Source: Thermosipho atlanticus DSM 15807
GTDB taxonomy: Bacteria; Thermotogota; Thermotogae; Thermotogales; Fervidobacteriaceae
Direction of reading: 5' to 3'
NCBI RefSeq assembly: GCF_900129985.1
Contig: NZ_FQXN01000004.1
Location: 1 to 64,000, forward strand
DNA length: 64,000 bases
Numbering within the stretch: the first letter of the stretch is position 1; the number at the start of each line of letters is the position of its first letter. Below, in pieces: positions 35,415-43,435 of this stretch. The notes below the pieces were generated by a model, which had not been told where the DNA came from, ran no database searches, and was given only the letters and a program-made list of their open reading frames with translations. The position numbers and the translations under genes are program-made.

Positions 35415-36241
35415 AATTAGGTGTTATTGAGAAATTAAAAGCAATATATGATCAATTGAAACCTGCTGAAAAAAAGATTGCAAAATATTTTATTCAGTAT
35501 CCGGATGATGTTATTCATCATTCAATTAGTGAACTTGCTGATCTTGCAAAAGTAGGTGAAGCTACAATTTCACGGTTGAGTAGAAAACTCGGATATAAAG
35601 GTTTTCAATCTTTTAAGATAGAGCTTGCTAAGGAACTCTCTTCAGTTAATATTCAGGTTGTTAAAACCCATGCAATTATATCTGAAGTGATTTCCTCACT
35701 AACAAATTTGTCCAAACTTGTTGATGAGAAAACATTAAAGAAAATAGCAAAAAAAGTTGTAAGTTCTGATAAAGTATTTTTCTTTGGTGTAGGTTCAAGT
35801 GGAGTTGTTGCAGAGTATGGTGCTCTTCTTTTTACTCGTGCAGGTTTTTTTGCTAATTATTATACCGATCCTCATATGCAAGTTATCAGTGCAGTTGGTA
35901 TGGATAAAAAAACAGTAGTTTTTGGTATTTCTTCTAGCGGAAACATAAGAGATACTGTCAAATCAATGAAAGTTGCCAAAGATTCTAAAGCTTATACGAT
36001 TGCAATTACTGGAGGGTTTGAATCGAGAATTACGGAGGTAGTAGATACGATACTTTATATTCCTCCTGCAGGTCTTGAAAGTGGCATACCTAAAATTTCT
36101 CCAATTGTTTGCCAAATGATCCTACTTCATATGATTTTTGAAGAAGTTTTAGCTTTAAAAGAAGGAGCGATTGAGATACTCAAAAAAGGCAATACGACTT
36201 TGCAAACAAAAAAATATAATAGTAAAAATGAAAAGATTTAA
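35402..36241 (+). CDS. RpiR-family transcriptional regulator
   Basis: 279 residues. N-terminal HTH_6 (about 1-77: SISELADLAKVGEATISRLSRKLGYKGFQ) and C-terminal SIS domain (about 110-250: VFFFGVGSSGVVAEYGALLF, SSSGNIRDTV), which binds phosphosugars. Last gene of the ABC-glycosyltransferase operon, with translation coupled to the glycosyltransferase. It likely senses a phosphosugar from the pathway and controls this operon. Confidence 0.9.
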   Translation: MDEIKLGVIEKLKAIYDQLKPAEKKIAKYFIQYPDDVIHHSISELADLAKVGEATISRLSRKLGYKGFQSFKIELAKELSSVNIQVVKTHAIISEVISSLTNLSKLVDEKTLKKIAKKVVSSDKVFFFGVGSSGVVAEYGALLFTRAGFFANYYTDPHMQVISAVGMDKKTVVFGISSSGNIRDTVKSMKVAKDSKAYTIAITGGFESRITEVVDTILYIPPAGLESGIPKISPIVCQMILLHMIFEEVLALKEGAIEILKKGNTTLQTKKYNSKNEKI

Positions 36242-36270
36242 AAAAGCTCTCCTTTTGGAGAGCTTTTTTG
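36242..36270 (+). terminator. Terminator of the ABC-glycosyltransferase-RpiR operon
   Basis: AAAAGCTCTCC-TTTT-GGAGAGCTTTT hairpin (11 bp) merging into a T run. It also lies 20 nt before the end of the convergent hemerythrin-PAS gene. Confidence 0.92.
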
Positions 36271-36289
36271 TTAGATTTTTACTAAAAAC

Positions 36290-37537
36290 TTAGTCGTCAT
36301 AAATTCTTTTTTCTCCGGTAATCTTCTGAATAGGAGCAATATCCATAGTTACTTCAAGTGTTCCTAAATAATCTCCCTTCTCATCTCTAACAGCGAAGTA
36401 TTGGATTAAAACGTATTTATCACCAAGTTTTAACCAGAAATCTGCTCGATCTCTTTTTCCGTTTTTAAAGTCATCTAAAATACGATTTACAATTTCTATA
36501 CTTTTTTCTGGATGACAGTTTTGAACCTTACGTCCTATAATTGTTCGACTACGAACAAAAATTCTGTCTTTGGTTTCATTGAAATATTTTACTTCATCAT
36601 TTTTGTCAACAAAGGTTATATCAACAGGTAAAGTATTTAGAATAAAAGTGAGTTGCTTTTTTGTAAGTATACCACTAGGGAATTCAATTTCGTTAGTTTT
36701 AGATTTTTCTGCATATTTGTTTATTAAAGAAGCAATTTGTTCTAAAGTAACTTCATTTTTATCTTTAGCTATTTCATCTGGCATAGGTTGTGGAACGTAA
36801 CAGCAATATCCAATTTTATCAAACTCTTCTCTGATTATCTTCCATTCTTCTTCTGTTATAGTTTGTAAAGCTGCTGGGAAAAGCACAAAGTGTTCCTTGT
36901 GAATATGATTTAAAATTAAATCAAGCATACCTGTGCTTATTTGCCAAAGTTGGTCTTTAAATGAGTCAAAATCGTTGTTCCTATTCTCTTTTAATAATTT
37001 CAGTTTTTTTCTAAGTTCTCTAAAAATGTCGTGTTCTTTCCACATGACCATAGGTGGTTTTTCTATACCATGTTTTTCAAGAATTGGGAAGAGAACGTTT
37101 TCTTCTTTCTGAAAATAATGTTCTAATTTTTCGAAGGTATCTATAAATTCTTGGATTTTAATAATTAATGGTAAAGCCTCAGAAAAACTGTTTTTTTCTA
37201 TTATTTTATCTACGAGAGATTTAAATGATACAACAGTATTTTGAAAGTGGTCGTGTTCTTTCACAAGAATATGTATAGGATGCCATTCAGGTACATTCAA
37301 GTCTGGTCCTCTGGTTTTATCTTTTAAAACATCAATGTGTATATTACAAACATTTCTAACTTGTTCAACGGTCAATCCTTCTTCTTGAATAAGTTCCTGT
37401 TCTATTAACGCAATTTCAATGGGAGAAACTTCTGAGAGCATTTTTTTTATTTCTTCTTTCAATTTTTCATTATCTTCTGTTTTTGTTCTTTTAATAAGGT
37501 TTTTTAAATATTCTTTTTTATTAAATACTTCACTCAT
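36290..37537 (-). CDS. DUF438-hemerythrin-PAS protein
   Basis: 415 residues from ATG 37537 (GGAGGTGTTAAC upstream; the frame to 37588 runs into the promoter). N-terminal DUF438 (about 1-75), then a hemerythrin-like four-helix bundle with di-iron ligands in KEHDHFQNTV, LEHYFQKEENVLFP, KEHDIFREL and NHIHKEHFVLFP, and a C-terminal PAS domain (VDKNDEVKYFNETKDRIF, CHPEKS). Likely a cytoplasmic sensor or scavenger of O2 or NO. Its promoter has the same palindrome as hcp, which suggests membership of the same stress regulon. Confidence 0.88.
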   Translation of the reverse strand: MSEVFNKKEYLKNLIKRTKTEDNEKLKEEIKKMLSEVSPIEIALIEQELIQEEGLTVEQVRNVCNIHIDVLKDKTRGPDLNVPEWHPIHILVKEHDHFQNTVVSFKSLVDKIIEKNSFSEALPLIIKIQEFIDTFEKLEHYFQKEENVLFPILEKHGIEKPPMVMWKEHDIFRELRKKLKLLKENRNNDFDSFKDQLWQISTGMLDLILNHIHKEHFVLFPAALQTITEEEWKIIREEFDKIGYCCYVPQPMPDEIAKDKNEVTLEQIASLINKYAEKSKTNEIEFPSGILTKKQLTFILNTLPVDITFVDKNDEVKYFNETKDRIFVRSRTIIGRKVQNCHPEKSIEIVNRILDDFKNGKRDRADFWLKLGDKYVLIQYFAVRDEKGDYLGTLEVTMDIAPIQKITGEKRIYDD

Positions 37538-37577
37538 GTTAACACCTCCGTGAATATAATTAGTGGTCCCTAAGTAT

Positions 37578-37583
37578 ATTATA
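37578..37583 (-). promoter_or_regulatory. -10 box of the hemerythrin-PAS gene
   Basis: TATAAT on the minus strand (37578-37583), with a predicted start at 37571. The -35 hexamer is CAGGAT, unlike consensus, which fits an activator-dependent promoter. Confidence 0.6.
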
Positions 37584-37604
37584 CACAAGTTAGCAAAATT
37601 ATCC

Positions 37605-37620
37605 TGTAACCTATATTACA
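37605..37620. promoter_or_regulatory. Crp/Fnr-type palindrome upstream of the hemerythrin-PAS gene
   Basis: TGTAA-CCTATA-TTACA, an inverted repeat centred at 37612.5, which is -41.5 from the predicted start. The 14-bp core differs from the hcp site (50253-50270) at only two positions. This spacing is that of class II Crp/Fnr activation. Confidence 0.6.
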
Positions 37621-37640
37621 AAATTAAACATTTTTTAATT

Positions 37641-37672
37641 AAAAAAAGGCTCATGAACGAGCCTTTTTATCT
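37641..37672. terminator. Hairpin terminator in the 37.6 kb intergenic region
   Basis: AAAAAGGCTC-ATGAAC-GAGCCTTTTT hairpin, T-flanked on both strands. On the minus strand it would end transcripts coming from the SHOCT/copA side before the hemerythrin-PAS promoter. Confidence 0.8.
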
Positions 37673-37689
37673 TTTTAAAGGATTTCAGG

Positions 37690-38003
37690 TTCATTGTTTG
37701 ATTATGCCAATAGCAGTATAATCAATTTGAAAAATTTTTAATTTCACTAGTTTCATATTCTGTTTCGATAGTAACTCTTTTTTTTTAGTTTAATTTTAAA
37801 TAAATTTTCTCTAAGTTTTTCAAAAGTATTTTTTTGTAATGTAGTGGTTGAAAAAATATCAGATATTTTTAGGATGCATCTTTTTTTGTTTTTCTTTTAT
37901 AAGTTTTTTGAGTTCTACCAAGGGATTAGCAAAAAATTTTTTAAAGTTGTTATCAGCATATTTATTGTTTTTTACAAAGTCTAGATATTTTTAAGTTCCA
38001 AAA
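37690..38003 (-). pseudogene. Decayed protein-coding remnant with frameshifts
   Basis: No intact ORF, yet minus-strand frames hold consecutive coding-like stretches that join across frame changes at poly-A runs. They read NDILELKN, then YLDFVKNNKYADNNFKKFF through KKLIKEKQKKMHPKN, then SDIFSTTTLQKNTFEKLREN, then VTIETEYETSEIKNFSN, and finally DYTAIGIIKQ before a stop. The pieces follow directly after the SHOCT gene. The family is unknown to me. This accounts for most of the 468-nt stretch without a gene between 37538 and 38005; the rest is the hemerythrin-PAS promoter and a terminator. Confidence 0.5.
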
Positions 38004-38005
38004 TA

Positions 38006-38242
38006 TCATTTGTTTTTGGAAATAATTGCTTTTTTTCTTAGGTATTCTTCTTCAGAAATTTCTCCTTTTACGAGTTTTTCATTTAATATTTTTAATGCAG
38101 AATTATTCTGATTAGAATTTGAAATGGTTAAAGATTTAAAAAGTTTGTATCCAAGATATAGAATTATTCCAAAAATAATCAATCCTATTAAACTACCAAT
38201 CCATCCTCCAAACCAACCGTAAGGTCCCCAAAACCAACACAT
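38006..38242 (-). CDS. Small membrane protein with SHOCT domain
   Basis: 78 residues from the second of two adjacent ATGs (7 nt from AGGAGG; the ATG at 38245 is 4 nt from it). Trp/Gly-rich N-terminus (CWFWGPYGWFGGWIG), one or two membrane segments, then a C-terminal SHOCT motif (LKILNEKLVKGEISEEEYLRKK). Such proteins frequently accompany copper ATPases; here copA ends 28 nt upstream. Role unknown. Confidence 0.75.
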   Translation of the reverse strand: MCWFWGPYGWFGGWIGSLIGLIIFGIILYLGYKLFKSLTISNSNQNNSALKILNEKLVKGEISEEEYLRKKAIISKNK

Positions 38243-38273
38243 CATCTCACCTCCTAACTAAAAGTTTTTGAAC

Positions 38274-40466
38274 TTACTGGCAACAAGTTAGTTTTTTCTT
38301 TGTTGATATGAATGATTTTTCATATCTTTTCAAGTTTATTTTTGAAGAATTTAAGATAACTGTTATTGAACTAAACGCCATAGCTGCTTCGGCAATTGCA
38401 GGGTGCAATAATCCTAACATTGCTAAAGGAATTGCTACCACGTTGTAAAAGAATGCCCAAAACAAATTTTGTTTAATGACGCTGAACGTTAATCTTGAAA
38501 TTTTTATTGCATCTACAATTTTTGAAATTCCTTCTTGAGTTATTATGATATCAGCATTGTCAATTGCAAGATCAGTTCCAGAGCCTATTGCTATTCCTAC
38601 ATCTGCCCCTTTAAGTGCTGCTGCATCATTCATTCCATCTCCGACCATTAAAACCTTATTTCCTGAAACTTGGTATTCTCTGATAATGTCCAGTTTTTCA
38701 TGAGGTTTTACCTGTGCATAAACTGTTTCAATACCTACTTGTTTAGCTACTATGCTGGCTGTTTTTTCATTATCTCCTGTTACCATTATTGGATTAATTT
38801 CCATGCGTTTTAATAGACTAATAGCATTAAACGAATCTGGCCTTATTGGATCAACTATTCCCAAATATCCAATTGGTACACCATTTTTTCTGACTTCTAC
38901 TACAGTATAACCCAGATCGAGAAGTTTTGTATATTTTGAATAATCCAGAGGTTTTCCTATAAAGTATTCGTCTTTTTCCAAAACTGTTTTGATTCCTTCT
39001 CCACTTTTTTCTTCAATGTTTTCAAATTCAAAATATTCATTTGACAGCTCTGAGATAGCTTTTGCTAAAGGATGATTTGAATATTTCTCTATTGAAGCGA
39101 CAATTTTAATGAGGGAACTGTCTAAATTATGTTCAACTACTTTTGGATGTCCTTCAGTTATTGTGCCTGTTTTATCCATTATTATTGTTTTTAGATCTTT
39201 CATTGTTTGAATTGCTTCCGCGTTTCTGATTAATAATCCCTTTTTCGCAGACAGACCAGTTCCAGTGATTAGGGCCATAGGGGTAGCTAATCCCAATGCA
39301 CATGGACAAGCTATTACTATTGTTGCTACAAATACAAAAATCCCAAATGAAAGAGGATCATTAGTGTTTAATATCCACGGTAAATATCTTCGAGCGTTTT
39401 CTATAAATGGATAGAATTTATCAAATCCTAAATACCAAGTAACTCCACTGATAATTGCGAGAGTAATAATTGCAGGTACAAACCAATTTGTTATTTTATC
39501 AGCTAATGCTTGAATAGGGACTTTAGATCCTTGTGCTTCTTGAATTAAATCTATCATTTTTGCTAAAAAAGTTTCCTTACCGACTTTTGTTGTTTTGATT
39601 TTAATTTTTCCAGTTAAATTTAATGAACCACCTATAACTTCATCTCCTATAGTTTTTTCTACAGGCATTGATTCTCCACTAACAACTGCTTCATCAATTC
39701 CTGAAATACCCTCAATTATTTCACCATCAATTGGTATTCTTTCTCCAGGTTTAACAAGTACAACCATTCCTTCTTTTACTGCTTCTATCGGTAGAAATAA
39801 TTCCTGACCATTGGAAATTATTCTAGCTTCTTTTGCCTGCAACTTTAGGAGATTTTTAATTTCTTTTGAAGCCTTGTCTCTTAAGTATGATTCTATAAAT
39901 CTTCCAAGTAAATGAAATGAAATTATCATTGTTCCTATGGCTCCAAAAGAAGCGATTTTTACACCGAAAAACGAAAGGACAGAAGTTGTCCAAGCGGTGG
40001 TAGCACCAAAAAAGATAAGTGTATCCATATTTGTATGTTTATGAGTTAGTGCAATCCAGGCTCCTTTGATTGTATCTCTTCCAGCATAAAAAGTAACAAT
40101 TCCTCCAACTACAACTTCAATAAAAGTAAAATAAGGAATTTTTGTGAAAAACATGTTTATTATCATTAAAATGGTTATTGGGATTGTAAAGATTAAAGAT
40201 ATTATAAAATTCTTTTTAATTCTTTTAAATCGTTTTTCTTCGATTTGTTCAGGAGGTTCGTTTGAAATACCATAACCAACGCTTTCAACTATTTCTTTAA
40301 TTTTTTCAAGGTCTATATCTTCCCCAATTACAAAACCTGTGTTGGTTGCAAGATTTACAGCAGCAAACTTTATATTTTTAGATTTTAATAAGGCTTTTTC
40401 AATTGTTTTAGCACATGTAGCACAAGTCATTCCTGTCACGGTAAATGTTTTCTTTTTTTCTTCCAT
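38274..40466 (-). CDS. copA: Copper-exporting P-type ATPase
   Basis: 730 residues from ATG 40466 (CGGAGGAAATAAAT upstream). One N-terminal HMA domain with TGMTCATCAK (C15, C18), eight membrane helices, the metal-site CPC in VIACPCALGLATP, phosphorylation motif MDKTGTITEGHP and hinge MVGDGMNDAAALKGADVG. The NxxxxxxxxY and MxxSS elements in the last helices (YNVVAIPLAMLG, MAFSSITVILNS) match Cu(I) exporters. It follows csoR by 23 nt, so copper induction through CsoR is expected. Confidence 0.95.
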   Translation of the reverse strand: MEEKKKTFTVTGMTCATCAKTIEKALLKSKNIKFAAVNLATNTGFVIGEDIDLEKIKEIVESVGYGISNEPPEQIEEKRFKRIKKNFIISLIFTIPITILMIINMFFTKIPYFTFIEVVVGGIVTFYAGRDTIKGAWIALTHKHTNMDTLIFFGATTAWTTSVLSFFGVKIASFGAIGTMIISFHLLGRFIESYLRDKASKEIKNLLKLQAKEARIISNGQELFLPIEAVKEGMVVLVKPGERIPIDGEIIEGISGIDEAVVSGESMPVEKTIGDEVIGGSLNLTGKIKIKTTKVGKETFLAKMIDLIQEAQGSKVPIQALADKITNWFVPAIITLAIISGVTWYLGFDKFYPFIENARRYLPWILNTNDPLSFGIFVFVATIVIACPCALGLATPMALITGTGLSAKKGLLIRNAEAIQTMKDLKTIIMDKTGTITEGHPKVVEHNLDSSLIKIVASIEKYSNHPLAKAISELSNEYFEFENIEEKSGEGIKTVLEKDEYFIGKPLDYSKYTKLLDLGYTVVEVRKNGVPIGYLGIVDPIRPDSFNAISLLKRMEINPIMVTGDNEKTASIVAKQVGIETVYAQVKPHEKLDIIREYQVSGNKVLMVGDGMNDAAALKGADVGIAIGSGTDLAIDNADIIITQEGISKIVDAIKISRLTFSVIKQNLFWAFFYNVVAIPLAMLGLLHPAIAEAAMAFSSITVILNSSKINLKRYEKSFISTKKKLTCCQ

Positions 40467-40489
40467 ATTTATTTCCTCCGTATAAAAAA

Positions 40490-40762
40490 TCAAATAATTT
40501 TGTTTAGGTACTCAATAACTTGTTCGAGTTCTTTTATTTTCTCATCAATTTCTTTGGGATCTTTTGAATATGCTGCGTTTTTTACACAATGTTCAAGATG
40601 AGAATTTAATATCTGGACATTAGCTTTTTTTAGTAAAGAAATAGATGCTAAAATTTGTTTTGATATATCAATACAATATCTGTCGTCTTCTACCATCTTT
40701 ATTACTGCTTCAACCTGTCCTTTTGCTGTCTTTAAAAGTTTTAGACTATCTTTTTTATTCAT
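40490..40762 (-). CDS. csoR: CsoR-type copper-sensing repressor
   Basis: 90 residues, all helical. The Cu(I) ligands of CsoR are present in the right order: C30 (DDRYCIDI), H55 and C59 (NSHLEHC). Starts MNKKDSLKLLKTAKGQVEAV; the GQ-x-x-A-V element after an arginine-poor helix is typical. It precedes copA, and a palindrome with C/G tracts covers its own transcription start. Confidence 0.92.
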   Translation of the reverse strand: MNKKDSLKLLKTAKGQVEAVIKMVEDDRYCIDISKQILASISLLKKANVQILNSHLEHCVKNAAYSKDPKEIDEKIKELEQVIEYLNKII

Positions 40763-40809
40763 TTTTCCACTCCTTTAAATTTTTGATATTTCAAAAAACA
40801 GATTATATC

Positions 40810-40823
40810 CCCCCTATAGGGGG
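40810..40823. promoter_or_regulatory. CsoR operator
   Basis: CCCCC-TATA-GGGGG perfect palindrome, the G/C-tract pattern of CsoR boxes. It lies immediately downstream of the -10 box of the csoR-copA promoter. Confidence 0.82.
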
Positions 40824-40832
40824 TTCGAAAAA

Positions 40833-40861
40833 ATTATACCTTTATTTATCTTGTTTGTCAA
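40833..40861 (-). promoter_or_regulatory. Consensus sigma-A promoter of csoR-copA
   Basis: On the minus strand, TTGACA (40856-40861), 17-nt spacer, TATAAT (40833-40838): perfect consensus, kept silent presumably by CsoR. Confidence 0.9.
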
Positions 40862-40880
40862 ATATACTAAAAAAAATGAA

Positions 40881-40909
40881 TTGAATTTTTTATATAATTG
40901 TGATAATAT
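40881..40909 (+). promoter_or_regulatory. Promoter of the tRNA-Ser gene
   Basis: TTGAAT (40881-40886), 17-nt spacer and TAATAT (40904-40909), 10 nt before the mature tRNA. Confidence 0.6.
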
Positions 40910-40918
40910 AACAACTGA

Positions 40919-41008
40919 GGAGGCGTGCACCGAATTGGCTAAGGGGCCGGTCTCGAAAACCGGTGGGCAGCAATGCCCTTGTGGGTTCGAGTCCCACCGC
41001 CTCCGCCA
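40919..41008 (+). tRNA. tRNA-Ser (anticodon CGA)
   Basis: 90 nt including an encoded CCA. Acceptor stem GGAGGCG/CGCCTCC, discriminator G, anticodon stem CCGGT/ACCGG around loop CTCGAAA giving CGA, long class II variable arm (GGGCAGCAATGCCC), and T arm GTGGG-TTCGAGT-CCCAC. It reads UCG serine codons. Confidence 0.97.
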
Positions 41009-41012
41009 AAAC

Positions 41013-41046
41013 AAAAAGCGGGTTGATATCCCCGCTTTTTTATTTT
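41013..41046 (+). terminator. Terminator of tRNA-Ser
   Basis: AAAAAGCGGG-TTGATATC-CCCGCTTTTT hairpin followed by TATTTTT. Confidence 0.9.
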
Positions 41047-41164
41047 TGAAGCAAAAACATACTGTTGAATTAATTATGATTAAGATTATTAATATGTCAT
41101 TCAAAAGTTAATTTCAATTTGATGAGACTAATATGATATAGTTTTTCAGAATAAAAATCTTATT

Positions 41165-42436
41165 TTATGCAAGTAAAACAAGTGTATAAATAATCCCAAC
41201 TGTTAGTGAAATAAGAACTGAAGGTGTGGTCCATTTCATATATTCAAGAAAACCAAATCTTCTTTCAAGATTTTTTTCTAAAAAGCTTACAGTTACTAGG
41301 TTTTGTACAGCGCCAAGTGGTGTAAGGTTGGTTGCAAAATTGGCTCCTATAGCAAACGTCCACCAAAGCATAGGGTTTGAACCACTAGTAACTAATATTT
41401 TTATTACTGGTGCCAAAATTAGTGCTGCAGGAACATTGTTTAAAATTGGAATTGTCAAAATTGAAATTAAGTAAAAAATTAACATAAGAATTAGTTGATG
41501 ACCTAGAATTGGTGTAAACAAATTTGCAATTTTTTCTGTGAAGCCTATTTCATCTAATGCGTATGAAATTATGTAAAGTCCTGCAAAGAAAAAAAGCATA
41601 TCCCAATCTATATCTTTAGCAACATCTTCATAACCATTTGAAAATTTAAAAACCAAAAATGTTCCGCCTAATAGTGCAATAACAGCAAGTTCTATGTGTA
41701 ATACAGAATGTAAGATAAACAATACAACGACGATTAAGAAAACAATTAGTGAATATATCATCATTTTTGGATCATTAATAGCATTTTTTTCATCTAGTTC
41801 AAAGAGTTTTTCTATTTTTGATATCGATTTTTCATCAATTTTTATATGTCTTTTAAAATAGAGAATAATTGCTATGAAGGCAAAAATAGCAACTGGACCC
41901 ATTTTGATTAAAAAATCATTGAATGAAAAACCACTAATTGATCCAATAACAAGATTCAGAGGACTTCCAATTAAAGTAGCTGAACCTCCTATGTTGTCTA
42001 CAATTATTGTTAGCATCATTAAAGGAATTGGATTGATCTCAAGCATGTCAGCAATTAGGAAGATCATAGGTGCCATGACCAAAATAGTTACGACATTATC
42101 TAAAAATGCAGAAGTTAATGCCACTATAACCATTAATAATGATATTGTTAAATAAAAGTTTTTTCCACCAATTTTGATGATTTTAATCGAAAAAAATTCA
42201 AAAAAACCAGATTTGTTTAGGAAACTTACGATTATCATCATTCCAGTTAATAAACCTAAAGTATCAACGTCGATTATGTAACCAACGTTTCTTGTTTCCA
42301 AACCTTCAACTAATCTAAGTGCAGAAATAAGAAGCGCAATACCAAATACCACTGCTGCTTTGTTTTTTTTACCAAATATGATATACAGATACGTTATTAT
42401 TACAAGAAGTAAAACAAGAATAGAATGTAAGCTCAT
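41165..42436 (-). CDS. ArsB/NhaD-superfamily ion permease
   Basis: 423 residues, 11-12 membrane segments. Fits the ion-transporter superfamily with the conserved segments SAFLDNVVTILVMAPMIFL, DNIGGSATLIGSPLNLVIG and NVPAALILAPVIKIL. These are seen in arsenite/citrate permeases and NhaD Na+/H+ antiporters. ATG is preceded by GAGGTGGAAC. It stands alone, facing a NUDIX gene. Substrate uncertain. Confidence 0.82.
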   Translation of the reverse strand: MSLHSILVLLLVIITYLYIIFGKKNKAAVVFGIALLISALRLVEGLETRNVGYIIDVDTLGLLTGMMIIVSFLNKSGFFEFFSIKIIKIGGKNFYLTISLLMVIVALTSAFLDNVVTILVMAPMIFLIADMLEINPIPLMMLTIIVDNIGGSATLIGSPLNLVIGSISGFSFNDFLIKMGPVAIFAFIAIILYFKRHIKIDEKSISKIEKLFELDEKNAINDPKMMIYSLIVFLIVVVLFILHSVLHIELAVIALLGGTFLVFKFSNGYEDVAKDIDWDMLFFFAGLYIISYALDEIGFTEKIANLFTPILGHQLILMLIFYLISILTIPILNNVPAALILAPVIKILVTSGSNPMLWWTFAIGANFATNLTPLGAVQNLVTVSFLEKNLERRFGFLEYMKWTTPSVLISLTVGIIYTLVLLA

Positions 42437-42601
42437 TGTTCCACCTCATTTAAATTTATAGTATAATTTTTATGAGTGAATAAATGAAGAGAATTTATTT
42501 AAAATTATATCATTAATAATTTTAATATTTATGTGCAAGAAGTTAAAAATGTAAATGATTATGTTTACGATTTTCGAAATCAAAATTTGGAGGTATTTAT
42601 A

Positions 42602-43144
42602 ATGAAAGAACATACTTTAAAGTCAAAGGAAATATTCAAAGGGATTCTATTACATGTAAAGAAAGATGAAGTTTTATTATCTAATGGCAGGAAAAGTGTA
42701 AGAGAGTACGTTTTACATCCAGGAGCAGTGGCGGTTGTTCCCATTACCGAAGATAATAAAGTGGTTTTTGTAAAACAATACAGGTATCCTGTCAAACGTG
42801 TTTTACTTGAGATTCCCGCGGGGAAATTTGATTCGCCTAATGAAGATCCATTGGAATGTGCTAAGAGAGAATTAAAGGAAGAGACAGGTTTTTTGGCAGA
42901 AGAATTTATTTATTTGGGTTACATTTATACAACTCCTGGTTTTTCAAATGAAATAATTCATATCTATCTTGCTAGAAACCTTCAGAAGGGTGAAATGAAT
43001 ACGGATGAAGATGAGATTATAGAGCTTGAATATAAAGATTTAAACGTTGCAATAAATGAGTGTATCAATGGTAAAATTACAGATGCAAAAACTATTGCTG
43101 GAATATTTAAAGCTTATTTTTTGCTGAGTGAGAAGAAGGAGTGA
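42602..43144 (+). CDS. NUDIX hydrolase (ADP-ribose pyrophosphatase type)
   Basis: 180 residues from ATG 42602, which follows TTGGAGGTATTTATA; an earlier frame start at 42533 has no such site. The Nudix box reads from GKFDSPNEDPLE to AKRELKEETGFL, with the catalytic RE..EE. The N-terminal VREYVLHPGAVAVVPI is typical of ADP-ribose pyrophosphatases. Hydrolyses ADP-ribose or similar nucleoside diphosphates in the cytoplasm. Followed by a small membrane protein gene after 4 nt. Confidence 0.9.
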   Translation: MKEHTLKSKEIFKGILLHVKKDEVLLSNGRKSVREYVLHPGAVAVVPITEDNKVVFVKQYRYPVKRVLLEIPAGKFDSPNEDPLECAKRELKEETGFLAEEFIYLGYIYTTPGFSNEIIHIYLARNLQKGEMNTDEDEIIELEYKDLNVAINECINGKITDAKTIAGIFKAYFLLSEKKE

Positions 43145-43148
43145 TAAA

Positions 43149-43349
43149 ATGAAAATAGTTTCAAACATATTTTTTATTTCTGCAGTTGTTTTTCTTTCAG
43201 GTGCTTTAATATTTTTTGAAATTGGAATGCGTGCAATGAGGAGGCAATTGGAAATTAAGGAAAAAAAGAGCACAAAAATTGCAATAAGATTTTTAATAAC
43301 AAGTGTATTACTGTTTGGGATTTCTGGATTATTAGCAATTTTCGCCTAG
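43149..43349 (+). CDS. Small two-helix membrane protein of unknown function
   Basis: 66 residues from ATG 43149 with GAAGGAGTGATAAA upstream. Two hydrophobic segments (about 5-26 and 46-65) separated by a basic loop (RAMRRQLEIKEKKSTK). No family recognised. It lies 4 nt after the NUDIX gene and is probably co-transcribed. Confidence 0.65.
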   Translation: MKIVSNIFFISAVVFLSGALIFFEIGMRAMRRQLEIKEKKSTKIAIRFLITSVLLFGISGLLAIFA

Positions 43350-43369
43350 GTGAGTAAGAAGTAAGAAAA

Positions 43370-43398
43370 TTGACGTGCAATGGTATATATGGTATAAC
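43370..43398 (+). promoter_or_regulatory. Promoter of the ArsR-family gene
   Basis: TTGACG (43370-43375), 17-nt spacer and TATAAC (43393-43398), 38 nt before the chosen start codon. Confidence 0.7.
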
Positions 43399-43435
43399 AT
43401 ATGAGTAATATTAAAATATGAAAGATGGTGGAAAA

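Noticed and set aside
40814-41111. Open frames of 86-96 codons on both strands across the tRNA-Ser gene
   Set aside because: They run through a clear tRNA with its promoter and terminator and show no ribosome-binding site.
43393-43430. An ArsR-type operator at the promoter of the ArsR gene itself
   Set aside because: ATATGAGTAATATT is only a loose partial match to the zntA operator; not enough to claim autoregulation.
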